DNA of 64,000 nucleotides from Paenibacillus sp. GM2 (GCF_900069005.2 NZ_LN831279.1:1683453-1747452), one strand, 5' to 3'; counted from the stretch's first letter, positions 34,683 through 44,262 are shown. Translations and numbers: made by a program. Notes: generated by a model not told the origin, from the letters alone.

Positions 34683-36600
34683 TATTGCCCGCAAAAACAT
34701 CAGAAAAAACTTTACGAATTATTTCTTATACTTTGCATCGATGATTTTCAGTATCGTAATTTACTTTACATTTGTTTCTTTGAAATACGATACAACGATC
34801 AAGTCGGCTTCCGAAAGCTCGCCAAAAATCAGTTCCGCTTTCAGCGGGGCGTCCGTCGTACTTATGATCTTTGTAGCGATTTTTATTTGGTATTCTAACT
34901 CATTTTTCACTAGAAAACGCAAAAAGGAAGTTGGATTGTACTCCTTACTCGGGGTACGTAAAAAGCAGATCGGCCGCATGTTGTTTTATGAAAATTTTCT
35001 GATGGGCGTATTGGCGCTTATTATCGGGATTGGCTTGGGCTCAGCCCTCAGTCAGTTTTTCGTAATGATCCTGATGAAGGCGATGGGTTATGAATTGCTC
35101 AGTCAATTCTCAATTTCTTTATCAGCTGTGATAAATACCATTATCGTCTTTATGGTCATCACCCTGATCACATCTTTCCAAGGCTATCGTTTGATTTACC
35201 GCTTTAAATTAATCGAACTGTTTCGTGCTGACCAAGAGCATGAGCGGGAGCCAAAGGTATCGTGGATTACGGCGCTGATCTCGCTGATTATGATCGGGAT
35301 CGGTTACTGGCTCGCCTTGCAGGATTTGCTTCAGTCCAAGGCATGGATGAAGTTAGGGTTTTTGGTGACCCCGCTAATAATTTTGCTTACGGTCATCCTG
35401 GGCACCTATCTCCTCTTCAGCACGCTGACCGTTGTGATGTTGAAATTATCCCGAGCTCGCAAGAAGAGTTATTGGAAAGGGATGAACATTATCGGCACCT
35501 CGCAGTTGCTCTACCGGATCAAAGGGAATGCCCGCACGTTGACGATTATTGCGGTGCTTAGCGCAACTACATTAACGGCTGTCGGGACAGCCTACAGCTT
35601 CTATTACAACAATCGCAGCAATGCCGAGTTGGCTAACCCTAACAGCATGTTGTTTATAGCCACAGACGATAGTAAGGCGAAGCAGGTCGAAGACCTGGTT
35701 GCAAATTCCGCTGATCACAAGCTGCGTTACCATCAATCCATTCCGGTGCTTGAAATGAATGGAGACAGCCGTGTTCTTGAATCCGTCTTTTCTGACGGGA
35801 AAATGGCTTTTACCATTTTGTCTGAGCATGATTTCAATCAACTGGCCGAGGTTCAGAATAGGGACGGTAAGCTGTCGCTTGAGGCAAATGAAGCGGTTGT
35901 TCTGGACCCAGCCTATATGGAAGGGATGTCGCCTGACTATGTAGGCAAGACCATCACTTTAAAGGACGAACAGCAAGAACAGAAGGTCACCTTCCAGGCT
36001 TTACGCAAATATAGCGTTTTGAACCAACGCTCCGTCTATACCACCATTGTCGTCAGTGATGAGGTGTTTGGGAAGCTGCAGCCGAAGGCTACAGTAAACA
36101 AGCTTGAGATCTACAGCATTACTGATCAGGATAAAGCTAAGACATTAACTGCGGACATTAAAAAGGTTTTACCGAATGAAGCGAGGTTTTCAAGCTTCTA
36201 TGACAGCTATTCCAGCGGGATGGAAGCGTCTGGACTCATGATCTTTATGGGCGGATTTTTGGGGCTTGTGTTCCTGGCCGCAACAGGCAGCATCATTTAC
36301 TTTAAGCAGCTGACAGAAGCAGGCTCCGATAAAGGCCGGTATTTGATTTTGCACAAAATCGGCGTCAACAAAAAGGAAATCCGCAAAACGGTCGGCAAAC
36401 AGGTTGGTTTCATTTTTGCGCTGCCGCTAATTGCGGGGATCGCCCATTGCGCAGTTGCCTTATCGGCATTATCCAACTTGATGCATACCAATCTGGTAAT
36501 ACCAGTAGTCATTTGCATGGGGGTTTACACATGTATCTACCTGATCTATTATGCGTTGACCGTCAATGCGTACTACCGAATCGTAACGAATGTGAAGTAG
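34669..36600 (+). CDS. FtsX-domain ABC permease, BceB/YxdM type
   Basis: 643 residues from the ATG at 34669 with GGAGGTGA upstream. The opening [20 protein letters not shown] is characteristic. Ten membrane segments are predicted, with an extracellular domain of about 200 residues (about 310-515) between segments 7 and 8, the feature that in BceB recognises the antibiotic-target complex. FtsX regions flank it. It is translationally coupled to the ATPase. The substrate peptide cannot be told, since that extracellular domain is the fastest evolving part. Confidence 0.93.
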   Translation: MTLFSIARKNIRKNFTNYFLYFASMIFSIVIYFTFVSLKYDTTIKSASESSPKISSAFSGASVVLMIFVAIFIWYSNSFFTRKRKKEVGLYSLLGVRKKQIGRMLFYENFLMGVLALIIGIGLGSALSQFFVMILMKAMGYELLSQFSISLSAVINTIIVFMVITLITSFQGYRLIYRFKLIELFRADQEHEREPKVSWITALISLIMIGIGYWLALQDLLQSKAWMKLGFLVTPLIILLTVILGTYLLFSTLTVVMLKLSRARKKSYWKGMNIIGTSQLLYRIKGNARTLTIIAVLSATTLTAVGTAYSFYYNNRSNAELANPNSMLFIATDDSKAKQVEDLVANSADHKLRYHQSIPVLEMNGDSRVLESVFSDGKMAFTILSEHDFNQLAEVQNRDGKLSLEANEAVVLDPAYMEGMSPDYVGKTITLKDEQQEQKVTFQALRKYSVLNQRSVYTTIVVSDEVFGKLQPKATVNKLEIYSITDQDKAKTLTADIKKVLPNEARFSSFYDSYSSGMEASGLMIFMGGFLGLVFLAATGSIIYFKQLTEAGSDKGRYLILHKIGVNKKEIRKTVGKQVGFIFALPLIAGIAHCAVALSALSNLMHTNLVIPVVICMGVYTCIYLIYYALTVNAYYRIVTNVK

Positions 36601-36697
36601 ATACACTGTGGAAGAAAAGGAACAAGCAAGCGGGTTCGATAGGGGTAAATCAAAGGAAGTCACACCACTTTAATTTAAATGAATGGGGAGAAAGACG

Positions 36698-37069
36698 ATG
36701 AAAAAGCGACTTATTATTGGAACGAGTATTATTGTAGTAATTTTGATCGGACTTATTGTTTTCATCCAAAATGTCAACATTAACCGGTTTGGAGCGGATA
36801 GTTACTTCGTGCAAATCCAGGACAGCGGCAAAAAAATCGAGGGAAAGTCCGATAACGGTAAATTATTCACTCAGTATGAATACACGATGCAAGGCTTTAA
36901 TAAAGACGGAAAAGAAAAATCCTTCACGTTTACAGCAGATAAAGATCTGCGCAAGCAAGCTTATCTGCGGGTATACCTGAAGGGCGATAAAGTAAGCTCC
37001 TACCAGGAAGTGCAGGCTAGCGAGCTGCCGGAGAAAGCGAGACAGCAGCTGGAAGGCAGCGGGAACTAA
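36698..37069 (+). CDS. YxeA family protein
   Basis: 123 residues from the ATG at 36698 behind GGGGAG. One N-terminal hydrophobic segment (about 4-23) acts as a signal or anchor, and the remainder is a small beta-rich extracytoplasmic domain with the family pattern YEYTMQGFNKDGKEKSFTF. In Bacillus the homologue sits right after the yxdLM transporter genes, as here. Its function is not known; association with peptide-sensing ABC modules is the only firm clue. Confidence 0.85.
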   Translation: MKKRLIIGTSIIVVILIGLIVFIQNVNINRFGADSYFVQIQDSGKKIEGKSDNGKLFTQYEYTMQGFNKDGKEKSFTFTADKDLRKQAYLRVYLKGDKVSSYQEVQASELPEKARQQLEGSGN

Positions 37070-37194
37070 GGGATACAGGAATGAAACCTGTAGAAATTGT
37101 AATAAAGCGAGGGGAAGAGGATGCAGCCTTTCTGAAGCGATCGGAAGAGACGATCCTTAAAACTGATGCCTTATATATAAAAGGAGAGAATAAT

Positions 37195-39396
37195 ATGAAC
37201 AAACATACAGCTTTTAAATCCATTACCCGAAAAGCAATCGCCTGCTCGGTGGCAGCGGCCTTGGCAGTGAGCCCGGCTGTTAGCGGTATTCACGCGCTGG
37301 CAGCGCCGGTATCGGTATCCAAGGCAGGACAAGCGGTGAACGTCTCTGAGGTGCAAACGCCACTTCAATACCGGATCAATGCCCGATTGGATGAGAAAAA
37401 CATGCATATCCGGGGCAGCGAGACCGTGACGTTCCGCAACACAACCCAGGATACGCTCCATGAACTGGTATTTCATACGTTTGCTGACGCCAATCGTTCG
37501 AAAGAGACCCAGGCAGGGATGTTCAAACGAAAAAATGAAGAACTCCAAAAAGAAAACCCTCAACTTACGCCGGATATTTTTCTGGGCGGAATCGATATCA
37601 ATCAGGTGACGGCAAATGGTAAGGCCCTGACCTATGAGAATAAAAATCAGGCTTTGACCGTTGCACTTGAGCAGGGACTTAAGCCCGGCGGATCGATAAC
37701 CCTGCAGCTTGAGTTCGATGTCCAGATTCCATATGGCTCTGAACGTTTGTCGTATTATAAGGATATCGTGAATGGTGCGCACTGGTTCCCGGTGCTGGCG
37801 GTTTATGAAGAAGCTAAGCATCAATGGAACAATATCCCTTACAGCACAACGTTTGAAACTGACTATTACACGTCCTCGGATTTTGAAGTTCAACTGAACG
37901 TACCGGATACCTATCAGGTATTGATGCCGGGAACGATTACTACTCAGCAGGATAAGGAAGCCGGACGCAAGGTTGTATCGACAGTTGCCAACAATACGCG
38001 TGAATTCGTCTTTTTTGCAAGCCCTAATTATAAGGTGGAGCGTGTAACCCGCGACGGCCTGACGGTTGAATACTATTATTTTGACAATGTGCCGGACAAG
38101 AAAAAAGTCATCGATCAATACATCGACCAAGCCTTCAAAGTCATTCAGTTCTTTAATGAAAAATACGGGAAGTATCCCTATCCTGAATTTCGAATTGCCG
38201 AGTCTTATGTAGAAGGTGTTGCGGTAGAATTCTCCCGGGTCATCCAACTGGGCTTGAAAGGAAGCAATGTTGACGCTGCCCATGATGATGTGTTTGTACA
38301 TGAAATTGCCCATCAATGGTTCCATGCCCTGATCGGCAACAATTCGGAGACAGAATCGTTCCTGGATGAGGGTTTCGCTGATTTCTCCAAGGTCTATTTT
38401 GCGGAGAAGCAGGGCGATACGATGAATGGCTTCAAGATGCTTCAATATGATGATTCTTCCTTCGACGAACCGATCGCTTCCACCAACCAGGAAGTTGGAG
38501 ATAATGCGAATCCGGTATACTATGGCAAAGGACGGCAGGCTATCTACCAGCTATACCGATTGGTTGGCGAAGAGAAATTCGATGCATTTATGAGAGAATA
38601 TTTCAAGCGTTATGAATATAAAAATGCAACGATTGCCGGTCTACTGGAGACGATAGAGGATACACTTGGCAAACAAGCGCGCGATGAGATGGACAAAGCG
38701 CTGCATGAAGGAAATTTTGTATTGAAACCGGAATACCAATTGTCCGAGACTGAAAAAATGGAATATATGGGCGAGCAGTTCAAAGAGATGTATCATGCTT
38801 CGTTGAACCAGATCCCCGGGCTTCCTTACGAGACGATGAGCAGAATCATGGACAAGGTGTATGCAGGCGAACCGCTAACCATCGTGGCAAGCGATAAGGT
38901 GGGGGCTAAGGCGCAGCAGCAGCAGGAAGCGCTGGTGAGTCAGTTGCAGGCCACGTTATCATTTACAGGGATCAAACCCACTGTAATTACAGAACGCCAG
39001 ATGTTGAAGCAGAAAATGAGCAAGGAGCTGGCGGCTAGTAATATTATCGTCATCGGCAACGCCAAAACAAACGGATTCATCCAAGCTCTAAAGCCGGGCA
39101 TTATTCAAAAATCCAAAAATATCGGTTGGGACTGGAAAAAGATGATGAATCAAAAAGAAGGGGCAGGTGCTTATATTATTAAACATCCATACAATCAGAA
39201 CCGTTTAATGCTTCATTTCTATTGGAATGGGGATACACTAAAGGATGGAATGGTTGAGCCATATGCGGAGCAAGCGTTGACTGCACTAAATTTCACTTCC
39301 GATTATTATCAATATTACGAGATGAACGGGACTGGAAAGGTCACGACGGATAAAAAGACGGAAAATCCAATGTCCAAATTTTTTAATCAGGAATAA
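37195..39396 (+). CDS. Secreted M1 family zinc metallopeptidase
   Basis: 733 residues from the ATG at 37195 behind AAAGGAGAG. A signal peptide (1-35, ending near HALAAP) directs export. The N-terminal beta domain resembles that of M1 aminopeptidases. The zinc site HEIAH (369-373) with Glu392 follows the HExxH-x18-E rule. The exopeptidase motif GxMEN is replaced by GVAVEF, as in several bacterial M1-like enzymes, so strict aminopeptidase activity is uncertain. The C-terminal 180 residues are not recognised. It sits inside the Bce-like module between YxeA and the two-component genes, an arrangement that suggests extracellular peptide degradation or processing linked to peptide sensing. Confidence 0.88.
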   Translation: MNKHTAFKSITRKAIACSVAAALAVSPAVSGIHALAAPVSVSKAGQAVNVSEVQTPLQYRINARLDEKNMHIRGSETVTFRNTTQDTLHELVFHTFADANRSKETQAGMFKRKNEELQKENPQLTPDIFLGGIDINQVTANGKALTYENKNQALTVALEQGLKPGGSITLQLEFDVQIPYGSERLSYYKDIVNGAHWFPVLAVYEEAKHQWNNIPYSTTFETDYYTSSDFEVQLNVPDTYQVLMPGTITTQQDKEAGRKVVSTVANNTREFVFFASPNYKVERVTRDGLTVEYYYFDNVPDKKKVIDQYIDQAFKVIQFFNEKYGKYPYPEFRIAESYVEGVAVEFSRVIQLGLKGSNVDAAHDDVFVHEIAHQWFHALIGNNSETESFLDEGFADFSKVYFAEKQGDTMNGFKMLQYDDSSFDEPIASTNQEVGDNANPVYYGKGRQAIYQLYRLVGEEKFDAFMREYFKRYEYKNATIAGLLETIEDTLGKQARDEMDKALHEGNFVLKPEYQLSETEKMEYMGEQFKEMYHASLNQIPGLPYETMSRIMDKVYAGEPLTIVASDKVGAKAQQQQEALVSQLQATLSFTGIKPTVITERQMLKQKMSKELAASNIIVIGNAKTNGFIQALKPGIIQKSKNIGWDWKKMMNQKEGAGAYIIKHPYNQNRLMLHFYWNGDTLKDGMVEPYAEQALTALNFTSDYYQYYEMNGTGKVTTDKKTENPMSKFFNQE

Positions 39397-39445
39397 AAAA
39401 TAGTTCCCATAGCTTGCCTTCGCTTGTTATAGTAAATCGCAGGGT

Positions 39446-39500
39446 GGGAGATAAATACGGGTTAGGCTGCTTAGGTTTCAGCAGCTTAACCCGTATCTCC
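39446..39500 (+). other. Strong hairpin before response-regulator gene
   Basis: TACGGGTTAGGCTGC (39456-39470) pairs with GCAGCTTAACCCGTA (39481-39495) apart from one mismatch. Outer GGAGAT/ATCTCC pairs are separated by a short bulge. No U-run follows; the ribosome site of the regulator gene lies 20 bases further. It may be an mRNA stability element or a partial terminator that separates peptidase from regulator expression. Confidence 0.6.
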
Positions 39501-39528
39501 GATTCTTTGAAAGGAGGTTGGAATTGCT

Positions 39529-40236
39529 ATGTCATGGGATCAAAAGGTATTAATCGTAGATGATGAGGCTGATATTTTGCGGCTGCTGAAGACGGTTCTG
39601 GTCAAGGAGGGGATCGATCAGGTCTATACGGCTTCGACCGCTGGGGACGGTTGGAGGCAATTTCAGGATACACAGCCCGATCTTGTAATTCTGGATATCA
39701 TGCTTCCGGACGGGGAAGGCTATGATGTCTGCAAAAAAATCCGCCATGTTTCCAATGTCCCGATTTTCTTCTTATCCGCGAAAACCGAGGAGATTGACAA
39801 AATTTTAGGATTTGCCATTGGCGGCGATGATTACATCACCAAACCCTTCAGTCCGAAGGAAGTCGCTTACCGCATCAAAGCGCGGTTCAGAAGGCCGGAA
39901 GTTGCTCCGGTGCAGGAATCGCAGCCGCCTATCATTAAGGCGGGGCCTTTCGAGTTTAATGAAGAAAAAATCGAGGTCAGAAAAAAAGGGGAAGTGATAG
40001 AGCTGAAGCCCAAGGAGCTTGGTTTGCTGACTCATTTACTTAAGCACCCTAATCAGATCATCAGTAAGGAAAGTCTGGTTGAGCGGGTATGGGGTGAAGA
40101 ATTTTTCGGATTCGACAACACCGTTATGGTACATATTAGGCGGCTGCGCGAGAAGATTGAAGAGGACCCTTCCAACCCTCGGTATTTGGTTACAGTGAAG
40201 GGACTCGGTTATAAATTGGCAATAGAGGATGAATAG
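39529..40236 (+). CDS. OmpR-type response regulator of the Bce-like module
   Basis: 235 residues; AAAGGAGG precedes the ATG. The receiver has VDDEADI near 9-15 and phospho-acceptor Asp56 in ILDIMLPDGEG. The C-terminal winged helix ends in TVKGLGYKLAIED. The kinase gene begins four bases after its stop. Being downstream of the transporter, YxeA and peptidase genes, it is the likely activator of the phased TAAGG repeats at 33.8 kb. Confidence 0.92.
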   Translation: MSWDQKVLIVDDEADILRLLKTVLVKEGIDQVYTASTAGDGWRQFQDTQPDLVILDIMLPDGEGYDVCKKIRHVSNVPIFFLSAKTEEIDKILGFAIGGDDYITKPFSPKEVAYRIKARFRRPEVAPVQESQPPIIKAGPFEFNEEKIEVRKKGEVIELKPKELGLLTHLLKHPNQIISKESLVERVWGEEFFGFDNTVMVHIRRLREKIEEDPSNPRYLVTVKGLGYKLAIEDE

Positions 40237-40240
40237 CTGA

Positions 40241-41683
40241 ATGAAATGGAAGCTGACCGGGCGATATTTGTTATCCGTTGTTTTGATCGTTGTTATCGTC
40301 ATCATCATGAATATCTTCGTGCTGATCTGGTTAAATATTCAGCAATTGAAATTGAATGGTCCTCTGTTGCATAGTGAAGATAATTCGGCGGTGTCCTTTG
40401 TTCGTTCCTTTGCAGGCCAGATCAGGGTATCCCCCTCCGGAATTTCCATGACCGACCAAGGAAAGGCTGAATTGCAGAATAAGCAAGCTTGGCTTCAAGT
40501 GCTGGACGAGGACGGCAAGGTTCTCTATGGCTACGATGTTCCTGAAAAAGCAAAAACAAAATATACGCCTATGGATATCATCCAAACCTATAAATATGTG
40601 GAGGAGGAGACTTTATCCACCGTTTTTATTGGCGAAAAGGCGGGGGCTGATTACCGTTACAGCTATCTGATCGGCACCAAAGACCGTAATTTACAACGGT
40701 ATGTGCTAACTTACGATTATAGAGTAATCGGACGGACCATTAGGCTTGGCATCTTAGTCGTCATTGCGGTTGACGGATTTGTTGCGCTTTGCATCGCCTA
40801 TATTTTCAGCAAAAGGCTGACTCGGCCGCTTCACGCCTTGATTAACGGGATCAAACAGCTGGCTCACAAGAACTATCATGTGTATTATGAGTCAAAAGGT
40901 GTATACAAAGAAGTATTTCATAACATCAATGTATTGTCCCAGAATCTGCAAGCAGGCGAGCAGGAAAGAAAGAAGCTGGATCAGATGAAGGAAGAGTGGA
41001 TCGGAAATATTTCGCATGATATTAAGACCCCTCTTGCTTCCATTCAAGGTTATGCGGAAATGATGAAGGACAAGGATTATCAATTTTCGATCGAAGAAAT
41101 GAGAGAATACGCGGAGATTATTGAAAGCAAGTCCTTGTATTTGCGGGATGTAATCGAGGATTTGAATTTATCGACCCGTTTGAAAAATAAAAAAATGATG
41201 CTTAACAAAAAAAATGTCAATATTGTTGGCCTGGTCCGGAACATTGTGATCGATACGCTGAATGATGCCCGATATGCCAACCGAAACATTGATTTTCATT
41301 GCAGCAACGAGGTGATCAATATCGATGTTGATGGAATTCTGATCCGCAGAGCGGTTAGCAATCTGATTTACAATGCGATTGTCCATAATGATGAACAGGT
41401 GGCGATCCAGGTCGGGGTTAAGAAAAGCGGTCTCGATGTCTGGATTTGTGTCCAAGACAATGGCAAAGGCATCCGGGAGGATGAACTGGAGCGGATCTTT
41501 GACCGATATTATCGCGGAACGAACACAGGGGAGCTGCATAAGGGTTCGGGGCTTGGCATGGCCATCACCCATGATATTGTCAAGGCACATGGGGGAGACG
41601 TTAGCGTTACAAGCGAGCTCCATCAGGGTACACGAATTGAAATTCGACTGCCTATATTTTTCAAAGAGGAACGAAATAGCTGA
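40241..41683 (+). CDS. Sensor histidine kinase of the Bce-like module
   Basis: 480 residues. Membrane segment 1 (about 8-32) and segment 2 (about 165-190) enclose an extracellular domain of about 130 residues. HAMP-like and HisKA regions follow, with His259 in NISHDIKTPLASI; the catalytic domain ends with GSGLGMAITHDIV. Classical BceS kinases have two segments with almost no loop and sense through the transporter; this one has a true sensor domain. The wiring to the ABC transporter may therefore differ. Confidence 0.92.
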   Translation: MKWKLTGRYLLSVVLIVVIVIIMNIFVLIWLNIQQLKLNGPLLHSEDNSAVSFVRSFAGQIRVSPSGISMTDQGKAELQNKQAWLQVLDEDGKVLYGYDVPEKAKTKYTPMDIIQTYKYVEEETLSTVFIGEKAGADYRYSYLIGTKDRNLQRYVLTYDYRVIGRTIRLGILVVIAVDGFVALCIAYIFSKRLTRPLHALINGIKQLAHKNYHVYYESKGVYKEVFHNINVLSQNLQAGEQERKKLDQMKEEWIGNISHDIKTPLASIQGYAEMMKDKDYQFSIEEMREYAEIIESKSLYLRDVIEDLNLSTRLKNKKMMLNKKNVNIVGLVRNIVIDTLNDARYANRNIDFHCSNEVINIDVDGILIRRAVSNLIYNAIVHNDEQVAIQVGVKKSGLDVWICVQDNGKGIREDELERIFDRYYRGTNTGELHKGSGLGMAITHDIVKAHGGDVSVTSELHQGTRIEIRLPIFFKEERNS

Positions 41684-41689
41684 AAATGT

Positions 41690-41720
41690 AATCCCCCTCC
41701 AGAGCGGAGGGGGATTTTGC
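41690..41720. terminator. Intrinsic terminator after Bce-like module
   Basis: AATCCCCCTCC (41690-41700) and GGAGGGGGATT (41706-41716) form a perfect 11-bp stem with a five-base loop, followed by TT on the plus strand. It separates converging units. Confidence 0.85.
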
Positions 41721-41731
41721 ATACGGTCGTA

Positions 41732-42766
41732 TCATTCAATCTCCGGATTAGCGAGCAAAATGTCCTCTGCGACTTCGCGAAGGTAGGGAAGAAAATCGCT
41801 GACTGCTTTGGCTCGCTGTTGAATGTCCTCCCATGAGCGGATGCCAAGATCGGCTGCCATATCATGAAAGGACGGCGTGTACAGGGCATGAAGCTCCGGG
41901 GCATCCGCAGCAAGAATTTTGTGGCATCTGGCGAAGGTCGCCATCATCCAGAAGACGGCTTCGCGGTGATAGCCTGATCGTATCAGCTCCCGGCTTCCGT
42001 CAATGACGATCGGCCTTGCTGCTGCCGTAATGTCGGAGCTGAAGAAGAACGGTGTGCTTGCAACGGCGGACGCTGCATCGAAGGTACCGGCCAGTTCATT
42101 TAAATGCAATTCGACACGCTGGGGACTGAGATTCTCGCATCCGAGCAGCTTCAGCAGGTGCTGATAGTCATCCGCTCGTCTGTATGCCTGAAGAACTTGC
42201 TTCGTAGCGAGATAGCGTTTTCGAACCGTTGGATTGCGCAGCGCGGCGACAAGGAGGAGGTGAGTGGTTATTCCCGTCGGGAAAAGCCATGATGTAACCA
42301 GATCATGCCACGGTGCGGAAGGATTTATGGAGCCCAGCCCCATCTCGATCGACTGCAGCACATTTTCACAGCGACGGCGTACCCATGCCCGTTCTGCAAA
42401 ATGGCGCGATACCTCGCGTTGTACAGCACGCAGATCTCCCGTAGGGTCATCCAGGATCGTGTCCGTCCGTAATCCGCTGGCCAGATGATAGGATGTCAGA
42501 ACGTTCTTGGCTGATGAAAGCTGAGGCCAGGAGATATAGGAGATCTCGATCAGCGCGCCGCAATGGATTCGTTTTCCCGGTTTAAGGGGCAGGTCTTTCC
42601 GGTCCAGTACGACCATGACATCGATATCAGAAGCGGCAGGCAGCTCCTCCTCCTCCGGCAGTTCTATCGTTGAGCCGCTGAAGTACGCCCCCATATACCC
42701 TGCTTCCTGGCTGGCGCGGCTGGTCACCCAGTGGACGGCGGCAGCACGTGCATCCTTAACCTTCAT
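41732..42766 (-). CDS. Nucleotidyltransferase-like protein
   Basis: 344 residues. The N-terminal third (about 27-60) shows the minimal nucleotidyltransferase motif: FSGSTIEL followed by SDIDVMVVLD, that is GS-x(n)-D-x-D. The rest is helical and not assignable. Similar proteins act on aminoglycosides or small molecules, but the family is broad and no substrate is implied. It is monocistronic on the minus strand and converges on the Bce-like module terminator. Confidence 0.7.
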   Translation of the reverse strand: MKVKDARAAAVHWVTSRASQEAGYMGAYFSGSTIELPEEEELPAASDIDVMVVLDRKDLPLKPGKRIHCGALIEISYISWPQLSSAKNVLTSYHLASGLRTDTILDDPTGDLRAVQREVSRHFAERAWVRRRCENVLQSIEMGLGSINPSAPWHDLVTSWLFPTGITTHLLLVAALRNPTVRKRYLATKQVLQAYRRADDYQHLLKLLGCENLSPQRVELHLNELAGTFDAASAVASTPFFFSSDITAAARPIVIDGSRELIRSGYHREAVFWMMATFARCHKILAADAPELHALYTPSFHDMAADLGIRSWEDIQQRAKAVSDFLPYLREVAEDILLANPEIE

Positions 42767-42970
42767 GGCATCCTCCCCAAGGCTTCCTTTTTGTTTTGCT
42801 CTTCGGCCTGTTGAATTAGTCCCATAAGTAGAAGTTCTGCAGACAGAAGATCGGACTATTTGAGATTTATATTGTCTAAAATATACAGCTTGGATATGCT
42901 TATTTCAAGAACCAAGCCCTGCTCATCCCAATTCGGACATAATAGCCCGGACTTAGACTTTAGTTGTCTT

Positions 42971-42998
42971 TTGATAGTGGGAGCCAGGGACGTATAAT
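42971..42998 (+). promoter_or_regulatory. Putative sigma-A promoter of phosphotransferase gene
   Basis: TTGATA (42971-42976) and TATAAT (42993-42998) with a 16-base spacer, 21 bases before the ATG. Confidence 0.6.
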
Positions 42999-43019
42999 CT
43001 ATCAAGGGAGTTGAACCAG

Positions 43020-44027
43020 ATGACTACGGAAATATTCTTCTCCTCTCCGAAGCTGGGAGAGATCACTGACGAGCTGTTGCAACGAGTGCTGCATCGCTTT
43101 AATCTGGGTGAACTGATCTCATTTGCGCCTACCTCGAAGGGAGTTGGTCAACAGACCCTATTCCTGCAATCCTCCACAGGCGAGTATGTGCTGAAGGGAA
43201 ATCCGCTTTATCCGGGCCAATTCATCGAGGAGAAATATTATATTGAGCATTTGCGCAGCATGACATCCTTACCGGTTCCGCTGGTCTATATCGTGGATGA
43301 AGCAGAGGACATCCTTGGCTGGTCATACGCCATCATGTCCAGGCTATCCGGCGTGCATTTAAGCGATCCTGCAACTTATGCCGGACTCAGTGAGACCGAA
43401 CGGGATCAAGTTGCCTCTTTACTGGCCGATACACTCGCCCAAATGCAGTGCTGGAAGGCTGACAGTTTCGGAGAATACAAGCCGTTGGAGGGGAGCATCG
43501 CTGAATTTCCGGAAGGATACACCTCCTGGCTTTATAAGCGGATCAGGTATTGGCTTAGTGATGCCGGGAATTACTCCATGGTTACTGCTCAGGATCTGGC
43601 GTGGATGGAGGATGTACTTAGAGCTTCCGAGCAGGCATTTAATGAGCTTTCTGCCCCGACTTTTGTCATGGGGGATTATAAATTGGATAATTTGCTCTTC
43701 CAGCGTCAAGGTGATGCATGGAGCTTAAGCGGGATATTCGACTTTACTACTGGCTATTTCGGTGATGGCTTGGCCGATGTAAGCCGGATCATGAATATGT
43801 ATCTGGACCGTGGGGAAAGAGAGGTGGCAACCCGGTTTATTCGGAAATATTATCTTCAGACCCCATCCAAATCCGGGTTTGCCGAACGATTTCGGGTACA
43901 TATGCTGCATCAGCGGGTCTTGGATTGGGGCTGTGCTTACGCCATTAACGAGGTAACCTGGGACAGAGAGCTATCCTTCTCAGCCTGGGTCTCGCCGTTT
44001 ATTGAACTACCCGAAGTGAAAGGTTAA
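43020..44027 (+). CDS. Aminoglycoside phosphotransferase (APH) family protein
   Basis: 335 residues from the ATG at 43020 (GGGAG nine bases upstream); a TTG three codons earlier coincides with the ribosome site. The kinase-like fold shows VLKGNP near 59 for the ATP lysine, the catalytic loop MGDYKLDNLLF near 221 and the metal-binding IFDFTTGYFGD near 242. The catalytic loop normally reads HGD; here the histidine is Met, while the aspartate and asparagine are kept. It probably phosphorylates a small alcohol or acts on an unknown substrate; antibiotic resistance is not shown. Confidence 0.8.
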   Translation: MTTEIFFSSPKLGEITDELLQRVLHRFNLGELISFAPTSKGVGQQTLFLQSSTGEYVLKGNPLYPGQFIEEKYYIEHLRSMTSLPVPLVYIVDEAEDILGWSYAIMSRLSGVHLSDPATYAGLSETERDQVASLLADTLAQMQCWKADSFGEYKPLEGSIAEFPEGYTSWLYKRIRYWLSDAGNYSMVTAQDLAWMEDVLRASEQAFNELSAPTFVMGDYKLDNLLFQRQGDAWSLSGIFDFTTGYFGDGLADVSRIMNMYLDRGEREVATRFIRKYYLQTPSKSGFAERFRVHMLHQRVLDWGCAYAINEVTWDRELSFSAWVSPFIELPEVKG

Positions 44028-44209
44028 TAGGTAGAATGGGCGCATGAAAAAAACGGAAAATGCAAGTATAATGGGGTTTATATTGTATTCATGTGATAAA
44101 TGATTAATAATATTAATATAACTTATATTCAGATGTTTTCTATTAATTAATGACATTAATCATGCTGTTTTTACAGCGTTTTTGGTTTTATGACAACTTA
44201 TGGAGCCCA

Positions 44210-44251
44210 AAATAAAGGAGCTTTCGGCCCTATGCGAAAGCACCTTTATTT
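44210..44251. terminator. Bidirectional terminator between APH-like and YbaK genes
   Basis: AAATAAAGG-A-GCTTTCG (44210-44226) pairs with CGAAAGC-A-CCTTTATTT (44235-44251). One symmetric A-A mismatch interrupts the stem; A/T-rich ends serve as tail in both directions. Confidence 0.75.
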
Positions 44252-44262
44252 ACAGTCCTTTT

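Noticed and set aside
37171-38445. 424-codon open frame on the minus strand
   Set aside because: It is antisense to the M1 peptidase, whose signal peptide and zinc motif are convincing; no ribosome site or recognisable domain.
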